This document shows, one piece after another, positions 1-10,499 of a stretch of DNA of 64,000 nt (within the stretch, counting starts at the first letter, position 1; each line of letters opens with the position of its first letter). Where the stretch lies: contig JAUCEF010000017.1 of NCBI GenBank assembly GCA_033558025.1, forward strand, positions 124,001-188,000, written 5' to 3'. Under the pieces are notes generated by a model. The model was given only the letters and a program-made list of their open reading frames with translations, did no database searches and was not told the DNA's origin. A program made the position numbers and the translations under genes. The DNA is from Phytophthora sp. 'mugwort' (taxonomy: Eukaryota > Oomycota > Peronosporomycetes > Peronosporales > Peronosporaceae).

Positions 1-487
1 GCCACGCAAAGGCTTAAATCCCATGTCGTTCACCATATGCTCATCGTGCGCTCATTGTATCGCTTTCCAAGAACGTCCTCTACGTAGTTGCAAATGAGTT
101 GCGATTTGATCGGCTTGGTAGCTTTATTCTGCGCTGCAACGTCCTCACGAACAACTACGTTGAGGTCGCTCTCGTTGTAGAGCTTCTTGCGGCCGCGTGT
201 CCGATGGTGAAGTCTACTAGTGAAACATAAGTTTATAAGATAACAGCTTGATTTCACATTATTATACGGTAATCCTACGTAGGCATAAATAGCAGACGTA
301 CCTCGACGAAATCGGTCTGTGGGTAGATGTTGCATGCCCGAAGAACGCGGAAGATGGGGTTCTTACCAAAGCTAGTTGCCTCGCGAGTACGATGGCGTGA
401 GTCCCGACCTCCACTTCGGCCTGCTTTTGCCTCTTTGACGACGTAATTGTAGACGTTGATCACAAGGGTGTTCTCTTCAGGGGTGAG
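1..487 (-). pseudogene. 5' part of a transposase-like ORF, cut by the window edge
   Basis: The minus strand reads an N-terminal segment (LTPEENTLVINVYNYVVKEA, about 487-300). A GTACGT donor near 303 and a CACTAG/TAG acceptor near 210 follow. A second coding block then reads RTRGRKKLYNESDLNVVVRE and a helix-rich stretch that leaves the window. The arrangement (short helical domain, basic linker, second helical domain) is like the N-terminal helix-turn-helix part of oomycete Tc1/mariner-type ORFs, but I do not recognise the family with certainty. The frame across the proposed splice does not close cleanly, so it may be decayed. It lies at the edge of a transposon-rich region, which fits a transposase relic. 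Confidence 0.35.
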
Positions 488-937
488 TTAGTGTCTGCGA
501 TGCATGGTGCTGGTTTTGTAGTAAAGGTGGCGCTGTTGCTGCTGAGGAGAAACTACGAAACCCCCACTTTCTATTGCGGTACCTCACGCTCTGATCGGCG
601 CCCCAACAGAGGAGTTATTGGTCTTCGTAATAAGATAATATTTTTGTCGGGATGCGCTGGTCCCATCATTTTCCGCCAGTATAATAGTTAACGTGAAAAA
701 CTCAAGTGTTGACTGCCAAGTTGCAGGGGCTATTATAATTTCGGCGCGCACTGTTGGTAGTACTACTAAAACCACAAAAGGGGGGCAGCGTTTTTACTAT
801 CTCCTAGAGAGGGCTAGGTTGCCAGGTCGGTTTCAGCTGCAGCTGCCCTAAAGGCATGCCTTCAAAAATAACGGCTACATCTAAAAAATATATAACGTTC
901 TTTTAGACTGCATGCCAATGGCTGGGTTTCATTTAGA

Positions 938-950
938 CCCCCCCCCCCCC
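938..950. repeat. poly(C) tract
   Basis: A run of 13 C in otherwise mixed sequence. The stretch 490-1,350 around it shows no coding region I can support. Confidence 0.8.
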
Positions 951-1359
951 TGGAGCGCACGCACCTGCTAACCGCACCCGATCCCACCCCGGAATAACCC
1001 GCTGCAATCGCAGCCAGTAAGAGACGCCCCCCACTGCATCAGGAATCGGAGAGGTCTGCCTAGGAAGAAGGGCATGTGTCTCAAGACGATATAGACAGCG
1101 AAAGCAGTTAAGTCTCGCACATCAAAACGTGCTTTACACGCGTTCCTAGTCTAATCGACGAAATCTTATAGTCGTGGGGCGAGTTCGAAACGCCATATAA
1201 AGCTTACTGCAAAAAAGCATTCCAGGTGGATTGCGGCAATAGGTGCTTGGCGGAGAGGATAAATATCTAATTTTTTCTGTGAAGACATATGTAAAAAAAA
1301 AGGACACTACAATTCGGGAATCTCGAAACAAGCGCGTTAGATGGGTCCACACTACAGGG

Positions 1360-2930
1360 GGTGGCGAGACGCCTGAGTAAAACTCTTTTTGTACAAATAG
1401 TTCGCGTACTATATCGTTTCTACGAGTCCACGCATGGCGGTAACCATCGCAGCCGTGGAACTCGGAAGCGACCGCGAAGAACTATACGTTCCATCAGCTA
1501 CAAGGTGAAGGCAGTTGGTCACATTTCTACTGACGGTTTGTTTTGGAGGGGTTTATAAACTGTTTTGCGAATTATTATAGCTGCGTATGCTACTTCAGCG
1601 TGACGGAAACTCGCATCATCTCAAGATATATGTCCACGAAAAAACTGGCAACCGTGGCGTTGGGAAGGCACCATACCAGCGGTTACCTCGATACCCGTAT
1701 GAAGCTACCTGAAGAAGATCTCGTCACTGTCAACATGTTTTGGAAAGCCGGCTATTCTCGAAAGAGTTTTTACGTTATATTTGAGACCATACTAACTGTG
1801 AACCTGACAATGTGGATGTGCTCAACCACATTTAGACACTATCGCCAAGCTTGGGTGCGAGGAAGTCGCTGGGACAACATTACCAGATAGAGTCGTGGAA
1901 ACCCGATATCGCTTCTGTGAAAAGGATCATTTTGCTGCAACGCAAGCCGACATTTACCGCCAGCGGCCAAGGTCGGTAAAAAAGGCAATGTGTCGATTAT
2001 TAATAATTACTGCAAGATATGGGTTCTGTTTTATGCGTATAAAAAAACGCATAAAACTTTCGCGCTGTATAACGATACAGACGTCGCACATGAGATCATT
2101 GTTTCCTCTTTTCCTGAGGTGCTCTTGGTGGATGCAGCTCATTACACCAACGCATCGCGCTACAAGTTGTTTTCATTATGTACGTGGACCTTTCGGGAAT
2201 GGCCAGCACAAGTACGCCCAGGTGTGAAATCAATCTGCTTGCGCTTCAATGCTTGTAGAGTGGACCAACGCCTTCATCGCTCCACCGTACAATAATATCT
2301 ACATTTTTTGAAAGATTGCGCTGGATGTTGTCCGTAAATTGTGCCAACTCGTTTCACCTGTCCTTATTTTCTTTCATTTTGTAGCACGCTTTGGTGATCG
2401 ATGAAGAGTAGAAAATTTCGGCTTGCTATCCGATAGTTCCAAAACTGTAATCCGTCGTGGTCTGGAGCGCGCTGTGGTGTCGTGGATAAAGACTTCGCGG
2501 AGATTGAAGTTGTTACGAGCGAATCTCCAGATGCACGCGTGTCTTGTTCCAGTTCCACGCGATTAAGTACTACAACAAAAAATTGGGAAGACGGAGTACG
2601 GTTTGGATGCGATTCGGCGATCGAAATTGAAGCCTATCGCCAGTCTGATTCTTCGTGCCCAGACCAAAGAAGGGTACAAAGGGTATCGCAGCCGCTAATC
2701 GAGGAGGCGCAAATGGATTTGGAGCTCCGCCAGCGTTCTGGGTTTACTTACAGGAAAATTGGGAGGCGCGCCAAAACGATGTGGTGCTTTCATTTGCGAA
2801 ACAATGTAGCGCACCTTGGCAATTCGGCAAACAACAGTTTGGAGTCTTCGCGACAGAAAATCAAAAGCATCGTAAATCGAGATGTAGAGCTTTCGCTACT
2901 TTCTGAAGGTGCTACTAGGTTAACCTAAAG
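1360..2930 (+). pseudogene. MULE-type (FAR1/SWIM-like) transposase relic
   Basis: Reading across frames gives the ordered domains of an oomycete Mutator-like transposase. A zinc-finger/WRKY-GCM1-like N-terminus lies at 1,430-1,540 (SRGTRKRPRRTIRS). A helix reading FLRYI-stop-DHTNCEP follows near 1,765-1,800. The transposase core start is at 2,090-2,170 (SFPEVLLVDAAHYTNASRYK). The block VDKDFAEIEVVTSE is near 2,480-2,520, then FQFHAIKYYNKKLG one frame over near 2,550-2,590. A C-terminal block holds TMWCFHLRNNVAHLGNSANN and LESSRQKIKSIVN at 2,775-2,890. The order matches the family, but several stops and at least three frame changes make it non-functional. The N-terminal domain is homologous to the intact host gene at 34,681-35,829. 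No terminal repeats or target duplication were found. Confidence 0.7.
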
Positions 2931-3689
2931 TATGTGATTTAGGCAACATAATACATTGCTTTTTCTGATGGGTTTTGACGTAATTTCATTACAATGTACG
3001 AAACACGAGGGGTTAAAAAGCTCCCATTCCACTGCAAAAAATATCCCTGGTGAACTTGAGACGAGCGATCCTTTAGTTATAGCGAGCATTGCTAAGGTCA
3101 CTGCTCATCAAACGTGTGTTCTGCACGTAAGCTTTTATAACGCATAAGATTCGCCGGCGTTGCTTAGAGGGTCCCGGTATGGTATACTGTATATCGCGCG
3201 TCCATGCGGGATGTTGCGTGCATAGTGCTTGGTGGCTTGTGGAGCTTGTTAATATTGAACACAATACACTGTGGCAGTTTGTGGAACTTTGCCCAGCAAA
3301 CCTGACGCAAATCAGCGGAGAAAAAAAATACGTTTCCGCAGAAAGCGTCAGCCTGTCTTTGGCCAGTTACATGATTCTACGGTACACGCATCATGCGAGA
3401 CGCGGTAGCCACCCGTTGGGCAACAGTACTGTGTCGTGCTGTCCTGTTAATGGCACCGCGCTGTGAGCAGCGCTCACATTCGATTTCACTCGAGACTCCT
3501 CAGTACAGGTATGTACAGAATGCTGGCGCGTCGCTTGTCGAAGACGGTTTAACTAGCGAACTGAGTGTGGTCCGAAGACAGGGAGGCAAACATGCGCCGC
3601 AACGCCGGCCGTGGAAGTGGCTTCCACACCAGCACAAATCAATCGTACGTAAACTGTGCTTGTGTGGCTGCTCTACTGGCTGGCACCGT

Positions 3690-4790
3690 GGGTTTAACAT
3701 GAGCTTGCATCTACTGCTCTAGGACTGCTTCACCTTGCCCAGGAGATTCTGCCACCCGGGGCAACGCAATGGGACGACGTCCAGGTGGCCTTCAACCGCA
3801 ATCGCCTTGGGGATTGGCCTGTGCGCGACGCAGAGTCTCTGCGCCGCAAGTTCACAGGCTTGAAGAATACTCGTAAACCTACTGGTGCTTTGCCAGTACA
3901 ACGACGCTGTCTAACCGTATGTATGACTGAGCTAATATATACTGCATGGTAGGCGGAACTGCCCGCCCGAGGTGCTGCGCGCCAAGGCTGTGTACCGAGA
4001 TATCGAGGCGTCTACTTTTGTCCGTCGCTCGATGACGGCGCCGATATCGCCACCCTGCTGGCAGATAGCATCTCTTATCACAACGATGGGCGGGATTACA
4101 ACACCGCGTCGTCGACAGCACCCTGTGGTGAAGACGACGAGGCACAGCTGAGCGCTAGCAGCGGCGAGACCGAGCTGCTGAGCGGCGGGGGCAGCGAGGC
4201 GGGTTACTTCATCGAGTTGTTCTGCAGAGGTCATCAGTGCAGCAGACGCCAGTACTGATGGGCGCTCGGCCAACTCTCTCCAAACACCTGGAAAGAAGTG
4301 AGCTACTGGTGCGTACTGTACAAATAATCCCTGAACCCTTATGTTATATGACTGTATGACACTGACAGCTCTACTCTATCACGTTGTACTGTAGTCGCGA
4401 CAGTGAAAGCATCACCCCGCACCGGAAAGAGCATGTCCGACTTCGTGGTGATAAGCGAGCAGCTAAAGCGTAACTCTTCAGTGGTCGACCTACGTTCAGT
4501 CCCAGATAGCAAAAAAGCGAATCAAAATCGATACTATTCTACACCAGCTCAGTGAACCCTATACCACGCTACCGCGGCTTTTCACGTGGATCGAGGTGTG
4601 CACACATACAAGAGAGATGCAATATCGATCGGAGAAGGACGCCCAAGACGAGCAGTGCCGCGTAGAACGTGCGGAAGCTGACCGCCGCGTACAGGAGCAA
4701 GCGGATAGGGAGTCACAGCGCCAAGCAATATCATGGCCATGCAAGCATCATCGAAAAAATAGATGCAGCAACAAGCAACCAAAGTAGAAT
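3690..4790 (+). pseudogene. DUF6818-like Myb/SANT ORF, partner of a Harbinger transposase
   Basis: A long open block from about 3,700 reads HELAS...GLLHLAQEILPPGATQWDDV, then VAFNRNRLGDWPVRDAESLR and KFTGLKNTRKPTG. This is the recognisable core of the Myb-like DUF6818 domain that oomycetes carry in many copies. An acidic, low-complexity linker follows to about 4,250. A Glu/Arg-rich coiled-coil tail (MQYRSEKDAQDEQCRVERAE, 4,617-4,790) is typical for the C-terminus of the family. In-frame stops and frame changes near 3,700, 3,950, 4,250 and 4,550 show decay. It converges with the transposase relic on the other strand, the usual two-gene plan of PIF/Harbinger elements. Whether the two belong to one insertion is inferred from position only. 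Confidence 0.6.
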
Positions 4791-4799
4791 GTACTGCTT

Positions 4800-5985
4800 A
4801 GCCGACAACAGATCGAATATGACCAATACCAGTGTGGCGGACCCAATAGTTGTAGATGCGGTAGATGTTTTCCAACCGAATTTGGCGCTTGTGTGGGCCA
4901 TACGGCAGCGGGAGCATGAGCTGGCGGTAGCATTTTGGCGAAGAGCCCAATATTCACTGCGGCTTGCCTCAGCGCGACGATCGTGTTGTTAAGAGTGAGA
5001 AGAGCAGAGCGGCACTCCGCTGACACGCGCTCCAAGTCGCTGTCCTTCCATGGAGTCACAATTTTGCCGGCGCTGCTGCCTTCCATTGCCGCAGGGAAGC
5101 CAGAGTCAGTAGCGACCCCTGTTTCACGCTCTGTGGCCGTGGAAGTCGGCGAGCTTCTTTTGCAGCAAGCGGCTTGTCTCGCCATCATTACACGGCCCTG
5201 GGCTGTTGTGGCGTCCCCACACGAGGGTGCCGTCGACACCCTAGCAAAACGTTCCCGTCACCACTGTAGAGTAAAGCCAACCTGAGCACAGTAGAAAAAA
5301 ATAGTTAGTAAGGCTGTCGCGAGTTGTGGAGAGATACATACCGTTGTAGAGTGTGTTTTGTAGGTCAACACGAATAGGACTCTGCACACTGTAGTTTCTC
5401 CCATCGACAACTCCCCATACGCCCTCCGCCAGAGGCTCTTTAACCTGCGTCAGCGCAGCCCACTCAAGCTGTGTTTCCTTTGAAAGGAAACAAATGCTAG
5501 CATCAGAAAGCAATTTTAGGCACGCACTGAGCGCACGCTCCGGCTTCCAGAGGCCACGTCCTGAAGTCGATGGGGCACCCCAAAGAGCTGACATAAAGTC
5601 TTGTGCTCAACCGCAGCAGTGTAAAAATGCAAAAGACAACCTAGAACAGCGTGCTTACACAGGGGTTTGGGTGGGCAACCACGCCTCCCCGGTCCGCTTT
5701 TCACTGTGTAATGCTGCTCGAAATACATCAGAAGGTACTCAAACGATGCAGGATTGGTTGATAGTACAGATATAAAGCTACCACGAACACGATAGAGTAC
5801 GTGCCATGCGCTACTTGACAGATCGATCAACACACCAGAGATCAAGACGTTGCGAACAAATGAAAGCATACAGCGTAAACGCAGCAGGAGCAGTATCTTT
5901 CTTCTACGAGCTTTATCAGGGCGTCCAGCAACCGCCATCAAGGTAGTCTGGAGGTCCAACATCGTATCTGGGCAATCCATAAGGC
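4800..5985 (-). pseudogene. PIF/Harbinger transposase relic (DDE_Tnp_4)
   Basis: The N-terminal half (5,980-5,516) reads LLRLRCMLSFVRNVLISGVL, SFEYLLMYFEQHYTVKSGPG and KHAVLGCLLHFYTAAVEHKT, a strongly recognisable oomycete Harbinger transposase. The next block (EGVWGVVDGRNYSVQSP, about 5,450-5,390) carries the first catalytic Asp. A 60-nt GTATGT...CTCAG intron interrupts it at LYNG/WLYSTVVTG (5,340-5,283). The C-terminal part (PWKDSDLERVSAECRSALLT, 5,065-4,990) continues to a frame-shifted IYRIYNYWVRHTGIGHIRSV near 4,870-4,810. Near 4,960 the sequence QAAVNIGLF stands where relatives have AAEWG, so the catalytic Glu seems lost. Stops and frameshifts make it a pseudogene. It converges on the DUF6818-like ORF. 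Confidence 0.75.
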
Positions 5986-6050
5986 GCCAAGCTCGCTACA
6001 ACAAATGTGAACGACTGGTTATAGTTCGTCATTGGCTATTTCGATGTAAC

Positions 6051-7110
6051 TCACACCATTTTTTGTGCGAGTTTTGGAGAGATGAGATGACACATTACGA
6101 CACAAAGCGTGGCATTACTCAGCGCATCGGCGTGTTCGTCCGTCGTGTGGACTGGGCCACGGCCTTCATCACCTGTCGTGCTCTGAACTGGGCCACCATC
6201 CCTCTGTATTGAGATGTGGCTGCGTTCTGCAGGCGTGAAATCATCGCTGGTCCCGGTACTCGTCGGGCTGCAGTCGACAACGTCCCTGACGCTTCTCTCC
6301 ACGTCACTAGATGGCAGTAACGCGGCCGCTTCCTTTCGAAGGCGAGCGAGAATAAGCTTGCGTTGCAAAGCGACATACTCCTGAGTTTTTGCATCTTCGG
6401 CGCTCGGCACGAGGCTGAAAATGTTCAAGTCAACTTGTTCGCGCGCGACGCGGTTGCGTGCTTCTCCGTTGGCAGTCATCCTTTCGGCTGCTTTAACTTG
6501 TTTGGCAAAAAGTGTCATGTTAATCTCGCCTCGCTTGACCCGTTTTTCACCAGTAGGGCGCCCCGCCGTCGCTGCATCGTGAAGATCAACACTGTCCTGG
6601 GCAATACCACTCTCCGCGTTGCCTATCAAGGCAGCAGCTTGTGCTTGAGGTTGCTGCATCCTTGGTGTTGGCTTCGCCTGCTTGTTCGCGCACCAACCAC
6701 CTCACTTGGGCGAATCCTTGAGAATGTACCAGCATAGTAGAAACCGAAAGTTGTCGTTCCTATTCTCCGTCTCGTAAAGTTCGATGGCCTGGTGCTCTAT
6801 ATCTGTCGGCGTGGATCCACTGTGATTGAGGGCGACAATCTTGGCATGGCAGGCAACGAACTTTGATACGTCGTGGGAGATGTTGACCAAAGCGTGTGCT
6901 GAGTGATCTTAATCTTCTCTCGTAGACCCACTTTTCTTGTGCACGCAGCTCTTCATCGAACATTGTCTTCACGCGCTTGTAGAAATCGTCCCCCTTCTGA
7001 TTGGTGCCGACACCGCCGTGCTCGCTGGTATTGACCCATGCCCTACACAGGGCCTTGTCTTCATCTAGGCTGAAGTTGGGTCCGCGGGTTTGTGAGGAAG
7101 TATGCTGAAC
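6051..7110 (-). pseudogene. NAM-associated/Myb-like ORF (transposon partner), frameshifted
   Basis: From about 7,075 downward the minus strand reads FSLDEDKALCRAWVNTSEHG, VGTNQKGDDFYKRVKTMFDE and ELRAQEKWVYERRLRSLSTR. After a frame change near 6,895 it continues ISHDVSKFVACHAKIVALNH, IELYETENRNDNFRFLLCWY and ILKDSPK. This is the plant-type NAM-associated trihelix domain found next to PIF/Harbinger transposases. The C-terminal half (6,659-6,051) is a 200-residue open frame with a coiled-coil segment (LFAKQVKAAERMTANGEARN). The frameshift and a further break near 6,700 suggest a pseudogene; a small intron at 6,895 is less likely because no good donor is visible. It lies between two Harbinger transposase relics. 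Confidence 0.6.
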
Positions 7111-7324
7111 AATGGAAATCTCTGTGTGGAGGGCCGTCCGTTACTCATGTTGGCGGTGGTTGGCGGCGCTATTTCGCTCATCAAATCCGGCGTCACAAAT
7201 AGCGCGGGGAGGGCCTTGGTCAGATTTGTGTGCATTTGCTGCCGCCGGTGGCTCGACCACATGACAAACTTCACATATATTTGGTTTAAAACAGCCAAAT
7301 AGTGTGACCGTGGGGTTGCTCTTA

Positions 7325-7361
7325 GGGGGTTTCAAAGTACCCATTGCTGAGGATTATCTTT
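7325..7361 (+). repeat. left terminal inverted repeat of the Harbinger element
   Basis: 37 bp beginning GGGGGTTTCAAAGTAC and ending GAGGATTATCTTT. It pairs with 10,257-10,293. Confidence 0.8.
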
Positions 7362-7529
7362 AGGGGAAAATCAGGCTAGTTTTTTAACCAACAGTGCCAA
7401 CTCTTCAGCATTAAAACGCCCTAATAATTAGCTTTGCGCTAAGCTCATTGCACAGCCTGCAGCCCAAGAACCAAGTGCAGCGGGGACTGACTCCTCCAGG
7501 ACCACCGCCAGAAGCACCAGGACCAGGGC

Positions 7530-8888
7530 CGCCTCCGCCACGCCACCTCCCCAGGACCAGGACCGCCGTCTCCAGCGAGACGAGGAGATTGTCCAGCGGG
7601 CCCGCCACCGCTGGCAGAAGATCGTCGCAAAGGTATCGTAAATGCTGGTGTCGCAGCATTAGCACGATGCCTTCAAGCGACCGGAAGAAAATGCTCACGT
7701 GGCTTAACGAGCAATTGTTCTTGCTGGGGGTTTACGAGATGACGGTGGATTGGCGTTCGGAAGAGGCGAAGTGGATCACAGCTCAGCTCAATGAATTCAT
7801 GGCATGGGTTGCATATCTGTCAAGTGTGCGCACGTTATCGGCACCAGTACCAATCGGTAAGAGCACCAGTTACTCTGAAATGGTCTTCCGCCTTCCTGAA
7901 AAAGGAGTTCGCGCAAGCAGTTCGCATTGAAAATGCGGTCTTTACGGAGCTTTCATTGCTCATTGCCAAGGCTGTGCTCTGCTCTCGCAGCCAAACTTCC
8001 AGAGGCCCGTGCACATTCCGTTGGCAGTGATACTGGAGCGATTGGGCACGTATGGCAATGGTGGCTCGACTAGTAGAGTTGCGCGAGCGTACGATTGGCA
8101 CATGAACGGTGACATTGTACGCCAAACGAGTTGTTGCAGCTTTGCTGCGTCGCTATGGTGAATTCGTTGCGTGGTCAAGTAAGCAAAGACGGCAGGTTAC
8201 CGCAACATTTTGCGGAGGCCGCTACGGCATTAGCGGAGCTGTCGGATTTCTCTACGGCGCGCACTTCAACTTCAGTCAGAAGCCCGGTGTCGACGGAGAG
8301 GCGTATTTCAACCGAAAAAAGCGCTATACTATAAACGCAATGGTGGTCTGCGACGAAGACAAACGTATTATCTTCGCGTTAGTTGGGTGGCCTGGATCAT
8401 GCGCCGACTCCACAGTGTTCTCGAAGTCGCGCATTGCTGCCCACCAAGAGTTTTTTTCTCGCAAGGGCAATATCTAGTAGGCGACTCGGGGTATCAGCTT
8501 ACAGGGCGAATGCTGGTTCCATTACAAGAAACCCAAAATGCTGCAGCCCGACAACTCGGTGTTCAACACCAGTTTGGCGTCGGCTCGTGTCGTTAACGAA
8601 AACTGTATCGGCTTGCTGAAGAACCGATGGGCTTTTCTAAAAGGCATATCTACTCAAATCAAAGTGAAGCAGGACTTCGCATGGGTAAATGAGCAGTGCT
8701 TGTCATGTTTGATGCTGCACAACTTCGCGTTGACATATTACGATCTCGATCCCTTCGATGATTCAGATAGTGACGAGGAAGATGAACCAGATAACGATGC
8801 AATTGACGAGTTATTGCCGAGAACTGAAACGCATGAAGGTGAAACCTTACGACAGAGTGTGAAAGCGGCCGTGTTAGGTGGCATGTAA
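7530..8888 (+). pseudogene. Harbinger transposase (DDE_Tnp_4), frameshifted
   Basis: Domains in order: an N-terminal helix (DEEIVQRARHRWQKIVAK) near 7,590; the block WLNEQLFLLGVYEMTVDWRS near 7,700; then RVVAALLRRYGEFVAWSSKQ at 8,125. Next is GFLYGAHFNFSQKPGVDGEA at 8,245. Relatives read VDGTHF here, so the first catalytic Asp appears to be Tyr. The second Asp lies in VGWPGSCADSTVF (8,385). After a frameshift near 8,460 the reading is QYLVGDSGYQLTGRMLVP. After a one-base insertion near 8,524 it is NTSLASARVVNENCIGLLKN, containing the probable catalytic Glu, and it ends in an acidic tail at 8,888. The coding blocks are long and well preserved, so decay is recent relative to the neighbouring relics. 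Confidence 0.8.
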
Positions 8889-8910
8889 AACCTAGGACTA
8901 ATGAAGTCTG

Positions 8911-10080
8911 CTAAATCGGTGCCAACTTATTTACAATTGCGAGTGCTTCTACCTCTGTTTTTCCACGCTCTAGCAACTTGATAAACATGTTCTGTCGCAG
9001 TGCAGACTGTGATTCCTTGAACTGCAGCTCGCGTTCGGCTTTAGGTCGGTTGGTCCTGGCTTCTGCTAGCTCATCTCGGCGCCATCGCGACTCTGCCTGA
9101 AGCCGTTTCTCACTAAACTCGCGAAAGGTGGAGGCGAAATCGCGCATTCGGGCCTGGTTCGCTTTATCCGCCCCTGTATCTCTGGCTGAGCGAGTCGTGC
9201 TTGAGCTTCTTGTCGTAGTAATCGACGGAGTAGCCGAAACACTTGACCGTGTTGTACTTGATACGGCAGGGCTTCTGATAGGGGTGTGTTCGCTACGGTT
9301 GCGGTCAAAACTTCTGCGCTGCAAGTAGTCGAGGCTTGCGACCGGCGATTAAACTGCACCGCCGTCTCGCTTGGAATTGTGGTCATCCTCACATGGTGTT
9401 GGTGACAACGCAGCAGCCGACCAACTCTGGGCCAAATTAAAGCTCCGAGACGGAGACGGGGAGAAAACCTCAGTAGAATCCGCAGAAAACAAATCTTCAT
9501 TGTTCAGTTCATCTTGATCGTTTGGGCCTACTATTGAAGCCACACCAGTTTCCATTATAGCACTACCCATCACGGAATGAGGTCACACGTTCTGGCGCTC
9601 ACCAAAAACGATATCCAGCCGGAAGACATACGGGCATGCCGCTTCAATTGCTACCTCTAAAGAATTGCCCTCGTCGATTTCCTTCTGTGTCAAGCCGGTC
9701 TGCAAGTCTACGCGCGCCTTGGTTTTCTTGCCTTACAGTAGGAAGTCCATCTGCTTTGACAGATGGCAGCCCCCGTTTTGTAGTGTACTTAGGTGGCACG
9801 GCCTGGCCTTCGTCAGTAAACGCATTGATACAAGATGTATACACGTAGTCAGTCATAAGCCCAAATCCAGCAATCTTCGTTTGCGCCCCACCAAAGGACT
9901 TAGAACGTTCGTCAGTCGATTTGCCGACAATTATATTGATCTGGGTAGGGACTTCTAACCATTCTACCATAAATTGCTTTTGCAGCCGGGTCGTGTGCCC
10001 AGCACCAGCACTTCCAGCACCGCTAGAACCGCCGGAATTACCAGCGGTGCCAGCAGCTCGCCCACGCACACCATCATGTC
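8911..10080 (-). pseudogene. Myb/SANT-like partner ORF of the Harbinger element
   Basis: The minus strand starts near 10,080 with a Gly/Ala-rich leader. It then reads LQKQFMVEWLEVPTQINIIV, FGGAQTKIAGFGLMTDYVYT and, after frame changes near 9,850-9,640, EVAIEAACPYVFRLDIVFGE (9,650-9,590), the end of the Myb-like DNA-binding domain. A Ser-rich acidic linker (9,573-9,349) and a basic coiled-coil tail (RMRDFASTFREFSEKRLQAE...LLERGKTEVEALAIVNKL, ending at 8,911) complete the typical protein. Stop codons at 9,349 and 9,644 and frame breaks show it is broken. Its family role, by analogy with plant and animal Harbinger elements, is to bind the ends and bring the transposase to them. It converges with the transposase 22 bp away. 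Confidence 0.7.
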
Positions 10081-10256
10081 AACTGTCAAGACTCCACGTC
10101 AAGCCGCTCCTTCCGGGCCACCCACCGAGGTAACGTAAATACTCGTTTGTAAAAAGTTCCGTAAGAAACACGAAAAATCAGCCGGCAAAAAAATACTCCG
10201 ACCAATGCGTCTCGAGAGGCTTATCTTTTGCGCGCGCAAATCCTGTTTTTTTTGCA

Positions 10257-10293
10257 AAAGATCTTCCTCGTTAATGAGTATTTTGAAACCCCC
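10257..10293 (-). repeat. right terminal inverted repeat of the Harbinger element
   Basis: Imperfect inverted copy of 7,325-7,361. The outermost 12 bp (TTTGAAACCCCC at 10,282-10,293) match perfectly. Confidence 0.8.
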
Positions 10294-10499
10294 TATTCGA
10301 TGAAACAAATTCGAGTCAATCGATTTGCGTCATAAAACTGTGTCGTTTTTGGTAGAGTCCCACTTGAACAAAACGTGCCACAATATGAGTGCAAATCGTC
10401 GTTGCATCTTGTGTCAATATTTTCACATGTAGAAGTATACCTTTCAGTTTACAATTTCTTTTGTGGTGATATATTCTTTATGGACGTTTATAGAAATAT

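Larger units (their letters stand above)
7325..10293. mobile_element. PIF/Harbinger element with terminal inverted repeats
   Basis: The left end GGGGGTTTCAAAGTACCCAT (from 7,325) and the reverse complement of the right end GGGGGTTTCAAAATACTCAT (ending at 10,293) agree. They match at 30 of the first 37 positions, including the first 12. Between them lie two convergent genes: a DDE transposase on plus and a Myb/SANT-like partner on minus, the standard plan of PIF/Harbinger elements. The left flank is TTA and the right flank TAT, so a clean 3-bp target duplication is not evident. Both genes carry frameshifts, so this copy cannot move by itself. Length is 2,969 bp. Confidence 0.8.
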
